NCBI GenBank assembly: GCA_965153355.1
Contig: OZ231126.1
Coordinates: forward strand, 84,630,001-84,694,000
Direction of reading: 5' to 3'
DNA: 64,000 nucleotides
Source of the DNA: Flaccisagitta enflata
Lineage: Eukaryota > Chaetognatha > Sagittoidea > Aphragmophora
Shown: in pieces, positions 34,840 through 46,738 of the stretch
How positions within the stretch are numbered: position 1 is the stretch's first letter
Layout: each line of letters opens with the position of its first letter
The notes under the pieces: model-generated
Told to the model about the DNA's origin: nothing
The model's database searches: none
The model's input: only the letters and a program-made list of their open reading frames with translations
Position numbers and translations under genes: made by a program

Positions 34840-35980
34840 ATCACTACCCTACCCAACATTACTACCCAACCTCATATAAGAATGACAGCCCTGGGAGTTT
34901 TCAATGGTATTTAATCCGGACCAATGAAAACTATCCTTACTATTCCTTAGTGATAAAAACAACATGTTGCTTTCCATGTCAGTCCAAAACAGATCTAGAG
35001 TAGTTGGCATATCCTCAATATTTTCAGTAAACAAATAACCTAAGGATGATATAGCTATAAACCAAGATGATCTTAATATTAAAGGGAACGTTGTTGAAAA
35101 CCAAACCATAAAATGTGATGTTTGAAATTAAGTAATTATGCAATTATATATTATGGTAGTTATGTAGTGGTGCGACTGTTACCCTGTTGTGAAAAAAAAA
35201 TCGGACAAAAAAGTTGCGGCGAAGTCGGAATTTCACAATTCACAGTGTACTGGCGATGGCGAAGCTCGTACTGGCGACGCTACACAGCGACATAAGATGA
35301 AGATATATAAATATGGGAGCGTCAGCATCTTTTTTGCCTCTTCATTTCATCTTTTCTTTTGTACATTTTCCTTATTTTTGCCTCTTTTTTTACTTTTTGC
35401 TTTTTTTTTTTCGTCGTTTATTTTCCAATTTTTCTTTCGATTCCATTCGGCGGCGAAAAGGCCCCCAAAAATGGCGACTTCCGTGTTGGCTCTAAAAACG
35501 AAAATCAGTTCTCATCGAGTTTTTTCCCTATATTTTTTCTTTTTTTTTCCCTCTTTACTTATCTATTTTTCCTTTTCTCTATCTTTTTTTCCTCCTACGC
35601 GGCTCTGCGCCGGCTGTGTCGGTCCGTCCATTCTTCCATTAATTCATCTGTCCGAATTTTTTGCATTTGTGAGCTTGTTGGCTTTTTTAGTTCCTTGCTT
35701 CCCCCCCCCCCCCCATAACATGATGAAACTCTCCTTCACTGCCCCTGCTCACTCTCACGCGACTGGGATGGTCAGTTGGTCTCGCTAACCTTCGACGATC
35801 CATCCGACGTGATTATTGGCCTATTTGAATTTGTCTTAAATTTGAAAGCACAAAAAAATTCGAGAATTTGGGACATTTTGCAAGAGTGGAAAGGAAGTAT
35901 TTTGAAAGTAGCTGAGACATTCATCTTCCAGAAACGAAACAAGCACAGAAAAAAAAAGAGGGAAAGTTGAGAGCACAGAG

Positions 35981-35983
<3 letters not shown>

Positions 35984-36026
<43 letters not shown>

Positions 36027-36117
36027 GGAAAGAGATATATCCTCAGAGATTGGCTAATAACAAAGAGACAGTGAAAGCAAACCAGCCCAGCAGAAGGAGA
36101 GAGAGAGAGAGAGAGAG
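35984..36117. repeat. Two GA tracts
   Basis: GA tract 35,984-36,022 and a short one at 36,098-36,117; right-arm partners are near 43,160 and 43,240-43,320. Confidence 0.9.
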
Positions 36118-36316
36118 GGCCGGCGCCGAATATGCATGTCGGGTTGGGGTTGGACCCAGAAGGGGGCTAGATATACATTCTAAGGTCATAGAAGCACGAC
36201 ATCAGATGAAGAGGCAGGAGGAAGTTCATTCTCTCTCAACTTAACAATTTGAATGTTCAGTTAGGTCCCAAGTTTTGACAGTTTCCGTGTAGTAGAAATT
36301 GCTAGAGTTACTCAAC

Positions 36317-36319
<3 letters not shown>

Positions 36320-36373
<54 letters not shown>
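36320..36373. repeat. GA microsatellite at the inner end of the left arm
   Basis: The two arms match up to and through this tract and are unrelated beyond it. Confidence 0.95.
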
Positions 36374-36375
<2 letters not shown>

Positions 36376-36753
36376 TGGTAAAATTATAATTTATGATAAG
36401 GTCATATCAGGGCAGACAACGGATGTCGTATCATTTAAAATAGAAAGTGAAACAGGCGAGNNNNNNNNNNNNNNNNNNNNNNNNNNNNNNNNNGTTGATA
36501 TCAGGTTGATATGTCGTGTCAAATCATAAAAAAATTTGTGTCTAGAAAGTAGGTGATCTTGACAGTAGATAACTGTGATGATATCATAGAAAGGCTAGGA
36601 AAGCCCTCTCCAAACAACTCCAAACAACTCCAGCTCCAACTGGCTGTTGTATGATTTGGAATATAATTGAGCGATGTGATATCACAGCTGTAGTATCATG
36701 GTGATTTTTAACGGGCCAAATCACAGCCGCTACAGTGAGACGACCACAAGTGG

Positions 36754-36799
<46 letters not shown>

Positions 36800-36959
36800 C
36801 GCTCTCTCTCTCGTTCACATTTCTCACTCATTCACTCACACTAAATCGTTTTTTTTTTTTAAGGTTTACTCATTACTCTTTCCGTAACGCTTTGCTGCTT
36901 TTTGTCTGCTTATTCATCTGCTACAGAATTATAATCGCTTCGCTTTTGTTGCCTTTTTT
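36374..36959. other. Spacer with assembly gap
   Basis: 33 Ns occupy 36,461-36,493, only 87 bp beyond the end of the left arm. A CT tract lies at 36,759-36,812. No gene recognised. Confidence 0.9.
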
Positions 36960-37145
36960 AGTCGCGTGCACGCGACTCTACAACCTGCTTTGTCCGTCGG
37001 TCGGTTGGTCGGTCAGTTGGTTGGTCACACTTTACTTCTTTTTAGGATTTTAAACTTTGCCTCCCTCCTGCCCAAATGGTCTGGTGACCTCAAATATGGC
37101 CCCTGCCCATCCGCACGTGACTTTGGTAGCCGTGTATCCAGCCTT
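36960..37145 (+). mobile_element. Family 1 element, TGC subtype
   Basis: AGTCGCGTGCACGCGACT, CTACAACCTGCTTTGTCCG, GTCGG/GTTGG tract, CTCAAATATGGCCCCTGCC, CATCCGCACGTGACTTTGG, tail GTGTATCCAGCCTTG then TTTC. Confidence 0.88.
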
Positions 37146-38060
37146 GTTTCTCCCATCTGAGCAGTGGCGCTGAAGGAGCCGATGACCTATGGTCTCACTG
37201 TGAGAATTCCTAATTTCTAATTCTTCTTCCTCCTCTTCTCCTCCTTCTTCTCCTTCTCCTTCTCCCAATTAGGGCCACAGGGCTTTCGAGAGCTACTTTT
37301 GGGGTGATTGAGAGCTTTGCAGGGATCTCCAAATCATATCTATAATTTTGTTGCTTCTACCATCATCAAAATCATTCTCCTCCTTCTCCAATTTGTAGGT
37401 AAATACAAGTAGGGCAGGAGACTCCTATCCTGCCTCAACCTCCGTGAGAATTACCACTAGTAACTAGAGTTATATTCGATGAAAATCACTATAGCTTGTA
37501 GCTATATTAAATAATACAAGTCCAAAGTCGACTAGGCTCTTTGGCCATTTATTATTAAGTCAATAAACGAGACAGAGTGGCCTTTAAGACCAGAGCTCTC
37601 AGAGAGGAGTGAGAGCTTGGAGAGTGTCAGAATGTCCTTTGAGAGCTCTCACAGACTCTCAAACTCTCTGAGAGCTCTCAAACTCTCAAAAGGCCCGTGG
37701 CCCTGCCTCCCTTCTCCCTCTCCTCCTTCTCCTCCTTCTCCTCCTCATTCTTACCGGGCTCGGCCCCTCCTCTTCAGGTCAGGGCTCAAATCCAAGTCTA
37801 AAGCTCCAATCCCAGCCTCAAGGCTCCAGTTCTTGCTCAAATCACATCCAGTTCTAGCCCCAAAATTCTGATCCCGGTGTTGATGCTCAAATCTGAGCCT
37901 CAAGGTTTCTCAATCTCAGCCTAAAAATCCAATCTTATCCTCAAGGCTCTAATCCCAATCTAAAGGCTCCAATCCTAGTCTCAAGGTTCAAATCCAGCTT
38001 CAAGGCTCAAATCTCAGTCTCAAGCTGAGACTCGAGGCTCCAACTTCCAGACTCTGTTAT
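37146..38060. repeat. CT-rich DNA and a degenerate AAGGCTCCAATCC array
   Basis: CTTCT-rich stretches (37,215-37,265 and 37,705-37,745), a GAGAGCTCTCA-rich patch (37,590-37,695), then roughly 20-bp units AAGGCTCCAATCCCAGCCTC to about 38,060. No convincing coding exon. Confidence 0.6.
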
Positions 38061-38169
38061 CAGTCTTAGGCTTGGGTTTCAGCCTCAGCGTGATAGCATA
38101 GATCGAAATCATTAGCCACTTGCTCTTTCACCAACTCATCCCAACATACTAACTAGTATTTTATGGATC

Positions 38170-38530
38170 GCACATGGTCAGCGGTACCAGATGCCCTGCT
38201 TGGAGTGATCAAGTGAAGAAGTGGAATGAGAGCAGGGCAGCGGCTCCAAAAGGCCGATGTCCTGTAGGGCACAGGGGTGAGCCATTACATATGTCTGTCT
38301 GTCCATCTGTCTGTCTAGGAGGGCTAATTTTGGGCCTAAGAGACCTGATTTTGAGTGTAAGATAGCTGATTTGAAGGCCAACTAGTCATCCAAGGATCGC
38401 ACATGGCCAGTGTAACCCGATGCCCTGCCTGGAGTGGTTTGCTGAAGAAGTGGAGTGAGAGCAGGGCAGCGGCCCTAAAGAGCCAATGTCCTATAGGACA
38501 CAGGGGTGAATTTCCATACGTCCTGTGAGG
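38170..38530 (-). mobile_element. Two tandem family 2 fragments, GATGTCC subtype
   Basis: 38,170-38,380 and 38,395-38,530 each carry the 3' tail side (CACATGGTCAGCG, CCCTGCTTGGAGTG), GAGCAGGGCAGCGGC, and CCGATGTCCTGTAGG or CAATGTCCTATAGGACAC. The first continues into GTCTGTCTGTCC and a short core. Confidence 0.7.
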
Positions 38531-38687
38531 GTATATTTGAGGCCTTGGTAGCAGCTTTCCACAATATTTGAAGGGAATTTTGTATTTTTTCAATATCTTC
38601 TCAATTATCCATGCTATCCGATGGGAATTTTAATTTTTTTTCATTTTTTATCAATTTTCCATGTTATTACATGGGAAATATGCTTTT

Positions 38688-39362
38688 GGGCAGTATTCTT
38701 AAGGGGACGGTAAGTAGAACACAGGGGGACTTTCGTTTGTCCGTTCGCTCGCTTTTGTCCGCTTGTCCGCTTGTCCATTTGTCCCCTCATTAGGCCTCTC
38801 AGGCTCTCACCCTGCCTCTGAGACTAAATCTGGCCTCTCAGCCTCAAACTGCCTCAGACTCAAATCCAGCTCTCAGGCCTCAAATCCGGCCTCCCAGGCC
38901 TCAAATCCAACCTCTCAGGCCTCAAACCTGGCCTTTCAGGCCTCAAATTAGGCTTCTCAGGCCTCAAACCTGGCCCCTCAGACCTCAAATTAGTCCTCTC
39001 AGTCCTCAAATCAGCTATCTAACCCTCAATTTATTGCTCTCAGGCTTCAAATCAGTCCTCTGACTTTTCAAGCTTTAATTTGGCTCTCTCAAGCCTCAAG
39101 TCAGCCCTCTAAAGCTTCCAATTGGCATTCTGAGGCCTTATATCAGCCTTCTTAGGCCTCAGTTTAGGCTCTTGGAGACCTTCACTAAGCTCTCTATAGC
39201 ATCTTATCCACTTCTTCAGGCAGGACGAACAAAAGTCCCCCTATGTTCTACAGGACTTCGTTCCCTTCGGGGCCGCTGCCCTGCTTCCCCTCACTCCAAT
39301 TCACAATCACTCAAAGCAGGGCAACGGGTAACGCTGACCACATATTACCCTTGGGCGACCTG
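38688..39362 (+). mobile_element. Family 2 element with a long CTCAGGCCTCAAAT core
   Basis: Decayed 5' end (GGGCAGTATTCTTAAGGGG), GAACACAGGGGGACTTTCG, GTCC/GCTT tract, about 400 bp of roughly 20-bp CTCAGGCCTCAAATCTGGCC units, complementary end AAAGTCCCCCTATGTTCTAC, GGGGCCGCTGCCCTGC and a tail CCCTTGGGCGACCTG then TTTTTG. Confidence 0.85.
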
Positions 39363-39375
39363 TTTTTGCTTTTTT

Positions 39376-39605
39376 GGGCAGCGGCCCTGAAGGGGACGAA
39401 GTCCTGTAGAACACAGGGGGACTTTTGTTCGTCCGTTCGTTTTTTTGTTCGTTCGTCCCCCCCTCATCAGGCCCCTAATGCCTCAAATCTGGCCCCTCAG
39501 GCCTCAAATCTGGCCTCTCAGGCCTCAAATCCAGCCTCTCAGGCCTCAAATCTGGCCTCGTCGGCCTTAAATCCACCCTTTCAGGCCTCAAACCTCAAAC
39601 CTGTA
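39376..39605 (+). mobile_element. Truncated family 2 element
   Basis: Starts 13 bp after the previous copy, in the T-rich stretch TTTTTGCTTTTTT: GGGCAGCGGCCCTGAAGGGG, CGAAGTCCTGTAGAACACAG, GTCCGTTCG tract and a short core. The 3' half is missing. It looks like an insertion into the T-rich edge of the first copy. Confidence 0.75.
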
Positions 39606-40507
39606 ATGCTAAAATTTTGTAACATTACAGCCGGGTGTAATTTCAACCTCTAGTTGTTGTACATACAATATTTTGTTTACTATCAGTATAGTATGTTGAA
39701 CTAAAACCAACAATATGATATATATACCTATTATGTTTTGTCCACTGACTATTATGGCTTATCTCGATCTCATCACGTCTGCCTTAATTTCGATCACTGT
39801 TTCATTATTTTCATGTTGATAACTTTTCTTATGTATCCTTGTATTTTTTTTTTTCTTCACACCTGACATTGTTTGATCTTGATTGGTAAGAGACGCCTTC
39901 TCATTGCATGTAATTAGTCGTGTGCTTCAGACTCTATAAGACGGCTTCCTCCGAAGGCAACATTCGTGTTTCAAAGAAGATCAAAATAGAAAAAATGTAT
40001 GAATGAAAATGCAGAAATAAGTGAATAAAGATGATTGAGATGGCAGATATGATATTTAAAAGAAAATTTGAATTGATTCAGCAAAAGGACCAAGTTTAGC
40101 AAATGTTACCAAAAAAATTAATTTGAAAATTTGTACTTATTCTATTTTTGGTCACTGACAGGGGTTAATGAAATTCTAATTAATAGAAATAAAAAACCAA
40201 AGAACATAGTTCTCTTCAAATCGATTACAGAGAGAACTATGTTTTTCAAAATGCAAAATTTCCCTGTATTTGGCTTCAGAATTTCAACCTCAGAAAATGA
40301 AAAGTAAGCAGAAAATACAAAATCATCAATTTCTTGCTTGTTTTCATGTGAATCGCATGGTTCAAATTGTATTTTAAGTCAGAATGTGATAAAGATGTAT
40401 GCACCAAGTATCCTTAGAGACAATTTGTCCACTAAAAGCATTCCAGCTTCATTATTGTCCTGATAATGATGCAAAAAGTATTGTGAAACACTTCATTTTC
40501 CTTCATA
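39606..40507. other. No gene seen
   Basis: AT-rich unique sequence with a family 1-like fragment at about 39,915-39,950 (TTAGTCGTGTGCTTCAGACT then CTATAAGACGGC). Confidence 0.4.
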
Positions 40508-40679
40508 ATTTTTCTCTGTCATAAGCCACTTTGTCGGTCGGACCGTCGGTCCGTCGGTCCGTCGGTCGGTCCGTCCGTAACAAAGTCGTTTTAAATGCTT
40601 TTTTTTTTTTACATTTTTTAGGCACTGGGAGGTAGAGAGTAATTATTCTGTGGTTATTTTGAAAATTTGTGTGCCTAAC

Positions 40680-40728
<49 letters not shown>

Positions 40729-40813
40729 GTCTGTCTGTCTGTCTGTTTGTATGTCTGTCTGACCAAATGTTTCTGAAAATGCCGACGCACGCGACTTAGG
40801 TCTAATGACCTTG
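40508..40813 (+). mobile_element. Family 1 element with GGTC/GACC tail
   Basis: Decayed 5' end (CTGTCATAAGCCACTTTGTC), GTCGGTCC tract, a long GTCT tract (40,678-40,760), ACGCACGCGACTTA and tail AGGTCTAATGACCTTG then TTTTC. The tail forms GGTC-TAAT-GACC, a third sequence solution to the same terminal hairpin. Confidence 0.75.
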
Positions 40814-41006
40814 TTTTCTTTTGTTTTGAGGGGGGGGCATTAATTTCTCGTTGCAATTTCATTTAAACTTTTCTAAAACAAAACAACTTTGGATTTCACG
40901 ACTTCTCCGGCAAAATGATTCAAATCATGCAAATCAGTCAATTATAGCATAAATTGCATTTGAAAATAAAAACTTAAAAAAAGATTCTGACCGTGAACAA
41001 CCAGTA

Positions 41007-41160
41007 CAGTTTAACCCCGCTCTTACGGATTTCAGGGGACCAGCAATTTTTTTTTTTTTGTTATAGGCGGATTTCTGTTATTGCCAAAAAAAGAAATTAA
41101 AAAGATTAGCTTGAAAGGACTATGAATTTGTATCTGTTGTAGGCAGAATTCAACCGTATT
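41007..41160 (+). mobile_element. MITE with CAGTTTAACCCCGC end, TA-flanked
   Basis: TA then CAGTTTAACCCCGCTCTTAC, GGATTTCAGGGGACCAG, TTGTTATAGGCGGATTTC and GTTGTAGGCAGAATTC. Its right boundary is not sharp. Same family as 12,999-13,155 and 57,125-57,275. Confidence 0.6.
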
Positions 41161-41874
41161 TGAATTAATATGACTGCTCATAACTTCACCTCGATATCCT
41201 GTCTACTGTTCAACACTTGACTTGACTCATTGGAGGCGCGCCTAACCGCTTGGGGCAGGTTTCTCTTTGATGGCGAGCCACGGTGATGCTCGCCATGATT
41301 TTCCCACCTGTGGGGCATGGTTTTCTTTTCGTTACGTATTTGCTCCTTTTGATCCTCTCTACCTGGCACGTCCCGATGACCAATGCATAAGTGTATGGCG
41401 CGGAAACCCAAAGGGCCGTCGGCAACCAGTTTTCAGTCCAACAGAGCTACAAGCCCAAAAGGGTTTATTACTTCCTCATTGTTTACTAATTTTTAATTGC
41501 ATTTTTATGCAAGAAATGATAAGCCTAATTTGATGGAAAAACAAACACTCTCTCTCATTCTTACACCGGGTTTACTTTTCCTTCTTTTATTTTTCTTTTG
41601 GTTTTATTTTTTTTCTATTTTTGCCATCTCTTTCTTAATAGGCTCAAGTCCGACAGGGATGTAAGTCCGACAAACAGGGACGTCGGCCGACGTCCCTGAC
41701 GTCCCTCCCCGTACACCCATGGACCAATGTGTTTTTGATGGTTTAGGAGGTTGGCCTCCTGTTTATGTATTTTTCCGCATCCCCGCGCGGGAAAACCCTT
41801 TTGATTGGGTTTCGCCAATTGCATCGTCGTTATGAAAACGAACGATATGATGATTTGGTTCTAAATTCATTTTT
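41161..41874. other. No gene recognised
   Basis: Moderately GC-rich patch at 41,220-41,460 with small frames on both strands but no recognisable motif or splice pair; 41,690-41,720 has a short GACGTCGGCCGACGTCCCTG palindrome-like stretch. Confidence 0.4.
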
Positions 41875-42011
41875 AGTCGCGGACACGCGACTCTATAAGC
41901 CACTCTGTCCGTCGGTCCGTCGGTCCGTCGGTCCGTCACAAAGTCACGTTTCGAGGGTTTTCTGCTCCTGCCCACCCGTCCGCGACTAATGCTGCCGTGT
42001 ATACGGCCTTG
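41875..42011 (+). mobile_element. Family 1 element, compact complete copy (137 bp)
   Basis: T5 then AGTCGCGGACACGCGACT, CTATAAGCCACTCTGTCCG, GTCGGTCC repeats, CTGCCCACCCGTCCGCGACT and tail GCCGTGTATACGGCCTTG then TTC. The 5' AGTCGCGGAC and 3' GTCCGCGACT are exact complements. Confidence 0.92.
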
Positions 42012-42876
42012 TTCAAATTCTAAACCCCTCTCCGCCTTCCTCAAATTTTGTGAAAAAAAACACAGCTTAATCGTTCTTTGTACACGTATATCTAATTGTT
42101 TCTTAGCACAGATTAAACGGGGAAAAACTTCCCCACCCATCGTAGTATTCGATTTACACTCAAAATCAAGAATCTTAATTCGATTTAACATAAAACCGCC
42201 GCGCCGCCAATCATGAACCAAAAGAAAAAGTATCTTGAAACGGGTTCTTTAACCTAATTTGTATCGAATCCCACTTTATCCTTGAACGGATGTGGAAAAT
42301 AACAAATGACGCGGGGTCACAATATCTTTGCGGACGGGTGGCAGTAGCCCACTAAGAAAACACACTTTTTCGTAGAAAAGTTCTCTATCGAAGAGATATG
42401 ACTCAAAATCATAAAACTAGATGGTCCATGACAAAGATTGCATGCTGGGTCTCTATAGTGTGCCTGTTACTACCCCATTTCCTATTATAAAAGATAGGAG
42501 GCCTTGCAGACCAAAAATCTTCCTGTACATTTTCTATGGATATGGGGGTGGTGGTGGGCACACTTTAGAGAAGCCTACAAGGTCAGCCTGTGTTGGACCA
42601 CCTTATATATACATGACATTTTGAGCCAGATTTCTTTGGTAGATGCAGAGTGCAGAGGTGTAATGAATTTGAACACTTGTCTCTCACAGAAAACACACCA
42701 GTATTTCATTTTACTTTTGATTTTCCAAATAAGGATAACACAATGATGAGCTGCTGTTTCTATAAGATACTAGAAATAGTGTGTGTCTTAGTTAGCAGAA
42801 TCGTGACAAATAAACATAATGAGGCATTTTTCGCAATTTAGCTTTAATGGAGTAAGGAGTAATCTTCTTGAATAAG

Positions 42877-42878
<2 letters not shown>
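42012..42878. other. No gene; family 1 3'-end fragment
   Basis: 42,305-42,350 (minus) is a family 1 3' end with CACCCGTCCGCAAAG and GTGACCCCGCGTCATTTG. The rest is unique AT-rich sequence up to the inner end of the right arm. Confidence 0.5.
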
Positions 42879-42935
<57 letters not shown>

Positions 42936-43258
42936 GTTGAGTAACTCTAGCAATTTCTACTACACGGAAACTGTCAAAACTTGGGACCTAACTGAACATT
43001 CAAATTGTTAAGTTGAGAGAGAATGAACTTCCTCCTGCCTCTTCATCTGATGTCGTGCTTCTATGACCTTAAAGTGTATATCTAGCCCCCTTCTGGGTCC
43101 AACCCCAACCCGACATGCATATTCGGCGCCGGCCCATTATCTCTAGCTCTCTCTGGGTCTCGGTCTTGGCTCACTGTCTCTTTTGGTGCCATTAGCCAAA
43201 TCTGCGAGGGATATTTCTTCCATTCTTTCCTTTCTCTCTCTCTCTGTCTCTGTCTCTC

Positions 43259-43321
<63 letters not shown>

Positions 43322-44957
43322 CTCTGTGCTCTCAACTTTCCCTCTTTTTTTCTGTGCTTGTTTCGTTTCTGGAAGATGAATGTCTCAGCTACTTCCAAAA
43401 TACTTCCTTTCCACTCATGCAAAATGTCCCAAATTCTCGAATTTTTTTGTGCAATTTTAAACCTTTGCTTTCAAATTTAAGACAAATTCAAATAGGCCAA
43501 TAATCACGTCGGGTGGATCGTCGAAGGTTAGCGAGACCAACTGACCATCCCAGTCGCGTGAGAGTGAGCAGGGGCAGTAAAGGAGAGTTTCATCATGTTA
43601 TGGGGGGGGGGGAGCAAGGAACTAAAAAAGCCAACAAGCTCACAAATGCAAAAAATTCGGACAGATGAATTAATGGAAGAATGGACGGACCGACACAGCC
43701 GGTGTAGAGCCGCGTAGGAGGAAAAAAAGATAGAGAAAAGGAAAAATAGATAACTAAAGAGGGGAAAAAATAAAGTAAAAATATAGGAAAAAAAAAAACT
43801 CGATGAGAACTGATTTTCGTTTTTAGAGCCAACACGGAAGTCGCCATTTTTGGGGGCCTTTCCGCCGCCCAGTGGAATCGAAAGAAAAATTGGAAAATAA
43901 ACGACGAAAAAAAAAGCAAAAAGTAAAAACAGAGGCAAAAATAAGGAAAATGTAAAAAAGAAACGATGAAATGAAGAGGCAAAAAAGATGCTGACGCTCC
44001 CATATTAATCCATCTTCATCTTATGTCGCTGTGTAGCGTCGCCAGTACGAGCATCGCCATCGCCAGTACACTGTGAATTGTGAAATCCCGACTTCGCCGC
44101 AACATTTTTGTCCGATTTTTTTTTCACAACGGGGTAACAGTCACACCACTACGTAACTACCTTAATACATAACTGCATAATTACATTATTTCAAACATTA
44201 CTTTTTATGGTTTGGTTTTCAACAACATTGCCTTTGATATTAAGATCATCTTGGTTTATAGCTATATCATCCTTAGGTTATTTGTTTACTGAAAATATTG
44301 AGGATATGCCAACTACTCTAGATCTGTTTTGGACTGACATGGAAAGCAACATGTTGTTTTTATCACTAAGGATAGTTGTCATTGGTCCGGATTGAATACC
44401 ATTGAAAGCTCCCAAAGCTGGCATTCTTAAATGAGGTTGGGTAGTAATGCTGGGTAGGGTAGTGATGTAGTCCAACTCTCATATTGTCTATCCCCCTGAA
44501 ATGAGCTTGGACATTGGGAATGAGGATAGAATGATGGGCTCAAAATGCTGACGCTTCCGTCTTTATTCCATCTCATCTCACTAGACACTCGCATCGCCGG
44601 TCAAAGAAAAAAGAAGGGAAAGTCAGAGTGGGACATAATTGATAAATTCTTTCCTCATTTCTGTCTTCTCTCTCTTTCTCATTCGCTCGCTTTCCTAGCA
44701 AATCGAGCGAAAGGACGTGTCTTTGCGTGCGCGCGCTTAAGCGAGCGAGCGAGCGGAGAAAAACAATATCTTCTTGTGCCATCAACCTCGGCACAGAGAG
44801 CGCGAGTGATTGACGTTTCTATTCTTCGATGAAACAAGAAAAAAAAAAAAAGAATTGGGAGCCTACAGAAAAAACCACTGTAAATGCCGAAGACGAAGTG
44901 TAACATGAGAGATGCTATGAGCAACTAAAACGTTACTTGGATAGCTCATGCTTAAAG

Positions 44958-45140
44958 CATGTGACGCGGGGTCACAATACTGCTGCGGACGGTTGGGAAG
45001 GAGCGCACAACCCTAATCCACACCTCCCACCCCACACACGCGCATACACAGACAATCCTAACTGCAGCATCAATCATCACGGACGGAATAATGAACAGAC
45101 AGACGGACAAAGCCTATTTTAAAGTTGCGGGTCCATAACT
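44958..45140 (-). mobile_element. Family 1 element (right-arm copy)
   Basis: Counterpart of 33,646-33,828. The tail GTGACCCCGCGTCACATG keeps a perfect GTGAC/GTCAC hairpin. Confidence 0.8.
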
Positions 45141-45520
45141 AGAAAGATTAATGCAATCATTTATTCTAATACCCATTATCATATCTATCATCGTTTGATT
45201 GCCCACGTAGTGACATAACATGAAAGAAATTAACAACGAATCGTGGAGGCATGTCATGAAAAGTTTTGTTTTGATAACAACGATGTACATTACGTTGGTT
45301 GCTCCGCCTGACTTTGCTGAAATGTCGTCGTGCAACTGCTTCCTAGTGTGATATTAATGATTTTCTTTCAAATGAGCATATGTGCCACTTTCTAGATTGA
45401 TGGGAACTTTTTTTAGGGACCATTTAAAGTTAACATAGAAACTTATAGGAAAGAATCCCCTGAAGGAGCCCCTAAAAATTGTCCTTTTATTTTCTTTGTT
45501 AATTTTAAATCAATCCTAAA

Positions 45521-45951
45521 CAGGTCGCCTAAGGGCAATATGTGGTCATCGATACCCGTTGCCCTGCTTTGCATGATTGTGAATTGAAGAGGAAGCAGAG
45601 CAGCAGCCCCAAAGGGGACAGAGTCCTGTAGAACACAGTGGGACTTCCGTTTGTCCGTACGTCCGTTCATCCATCCATCCGTCCCCCCTCTAGGCCCTTT
45701 CAGGCCTGAAATCTGCCCTTTCAGGCCTGAAATCTGCCCTCACAGGCCTTGAATCTGAAAGGGCAGATTTCAGGCCTGAGATGACAGATTACAGGCCTGA
45801 GAGGATAGATTTTAGGTCTGAGAGGGCAGATTTCAGGCCTGAGAGGGCCTAGGGGGGGACGAATGAACAATTGGACGGACAGATTGATGAAAAGACAAAC
45901 AAAAGTCCCCCTATGTTTTACAGGACTTCGTCCCCTTTGGAGCCGCTGCCC
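45521..45951 (-). mobile_element. Family 2 element (right-arm copy)
   Basis: Counterpart of 32,867-33,292, inside the same inverted-repeat cassette (outer repeats at 45,389-45,420 and 45,957-45,985). Confidence 0.85.
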
Positions 45952-46651
45952 AAAAAGGTTCCCATCAAGGTGGAAAGCTGCGCTTAAGCATGTTTGAAAT
46001 AGAATATCAAGTGTTACACTATGAAGAGGTCGCACAGGGACGATTCAGCAAAATCAGGCGGAGCAATCAACGTAATGTACATACGACACCTCATCAGCGT
46101 TGCGCTCTCCCTCTCGTGTAGTCTAGACATGACATGAAAAGTTTTGCTCTAATCACCTCGATGTAAAACACCTCAACAGCGTTGCGCTCTCTCTATCTCC
46201 CTCTCGCTGAATTTTCTACTAAACAAACTGAAACACGAAATTGTACCCTTGTTTTCGTTTTAATTTGGTTTGATCCAAATAAAATGAATATCCACTGAGC
46301 CACTTTCTAATTTCTCTCGCGTCCCGACTGGTCCTAAACCTAATTTCCAATAACCGAATTTTATTGTTGATATTCGGATCCGGGATTCCATCCTCTTCAT
46401 AGCCCAAACTCTCTTTCCAGTAGCTGGCACGCGACTATATGACCTGTTTTTTACGATTTGTTGGTTGGTTGTTCGGTCCGTTGATCAGTCGGTTCGGCAC
46501 GCATTCAAATTATTTTTGTGTTTTTTTTTCTTTTTTTTTCTTTTTTTTTTTTGTCATGCGTCCTTGGTCACTGCGCCTGCCTTTGCGTCTTTGCTCTCCG
46601 TCTCTCCCTTGCACAATTCTTTTTTTCTAATCTGCACATACAAGTTCCGTT

Positions 46652-46738
<87 letters not shown>

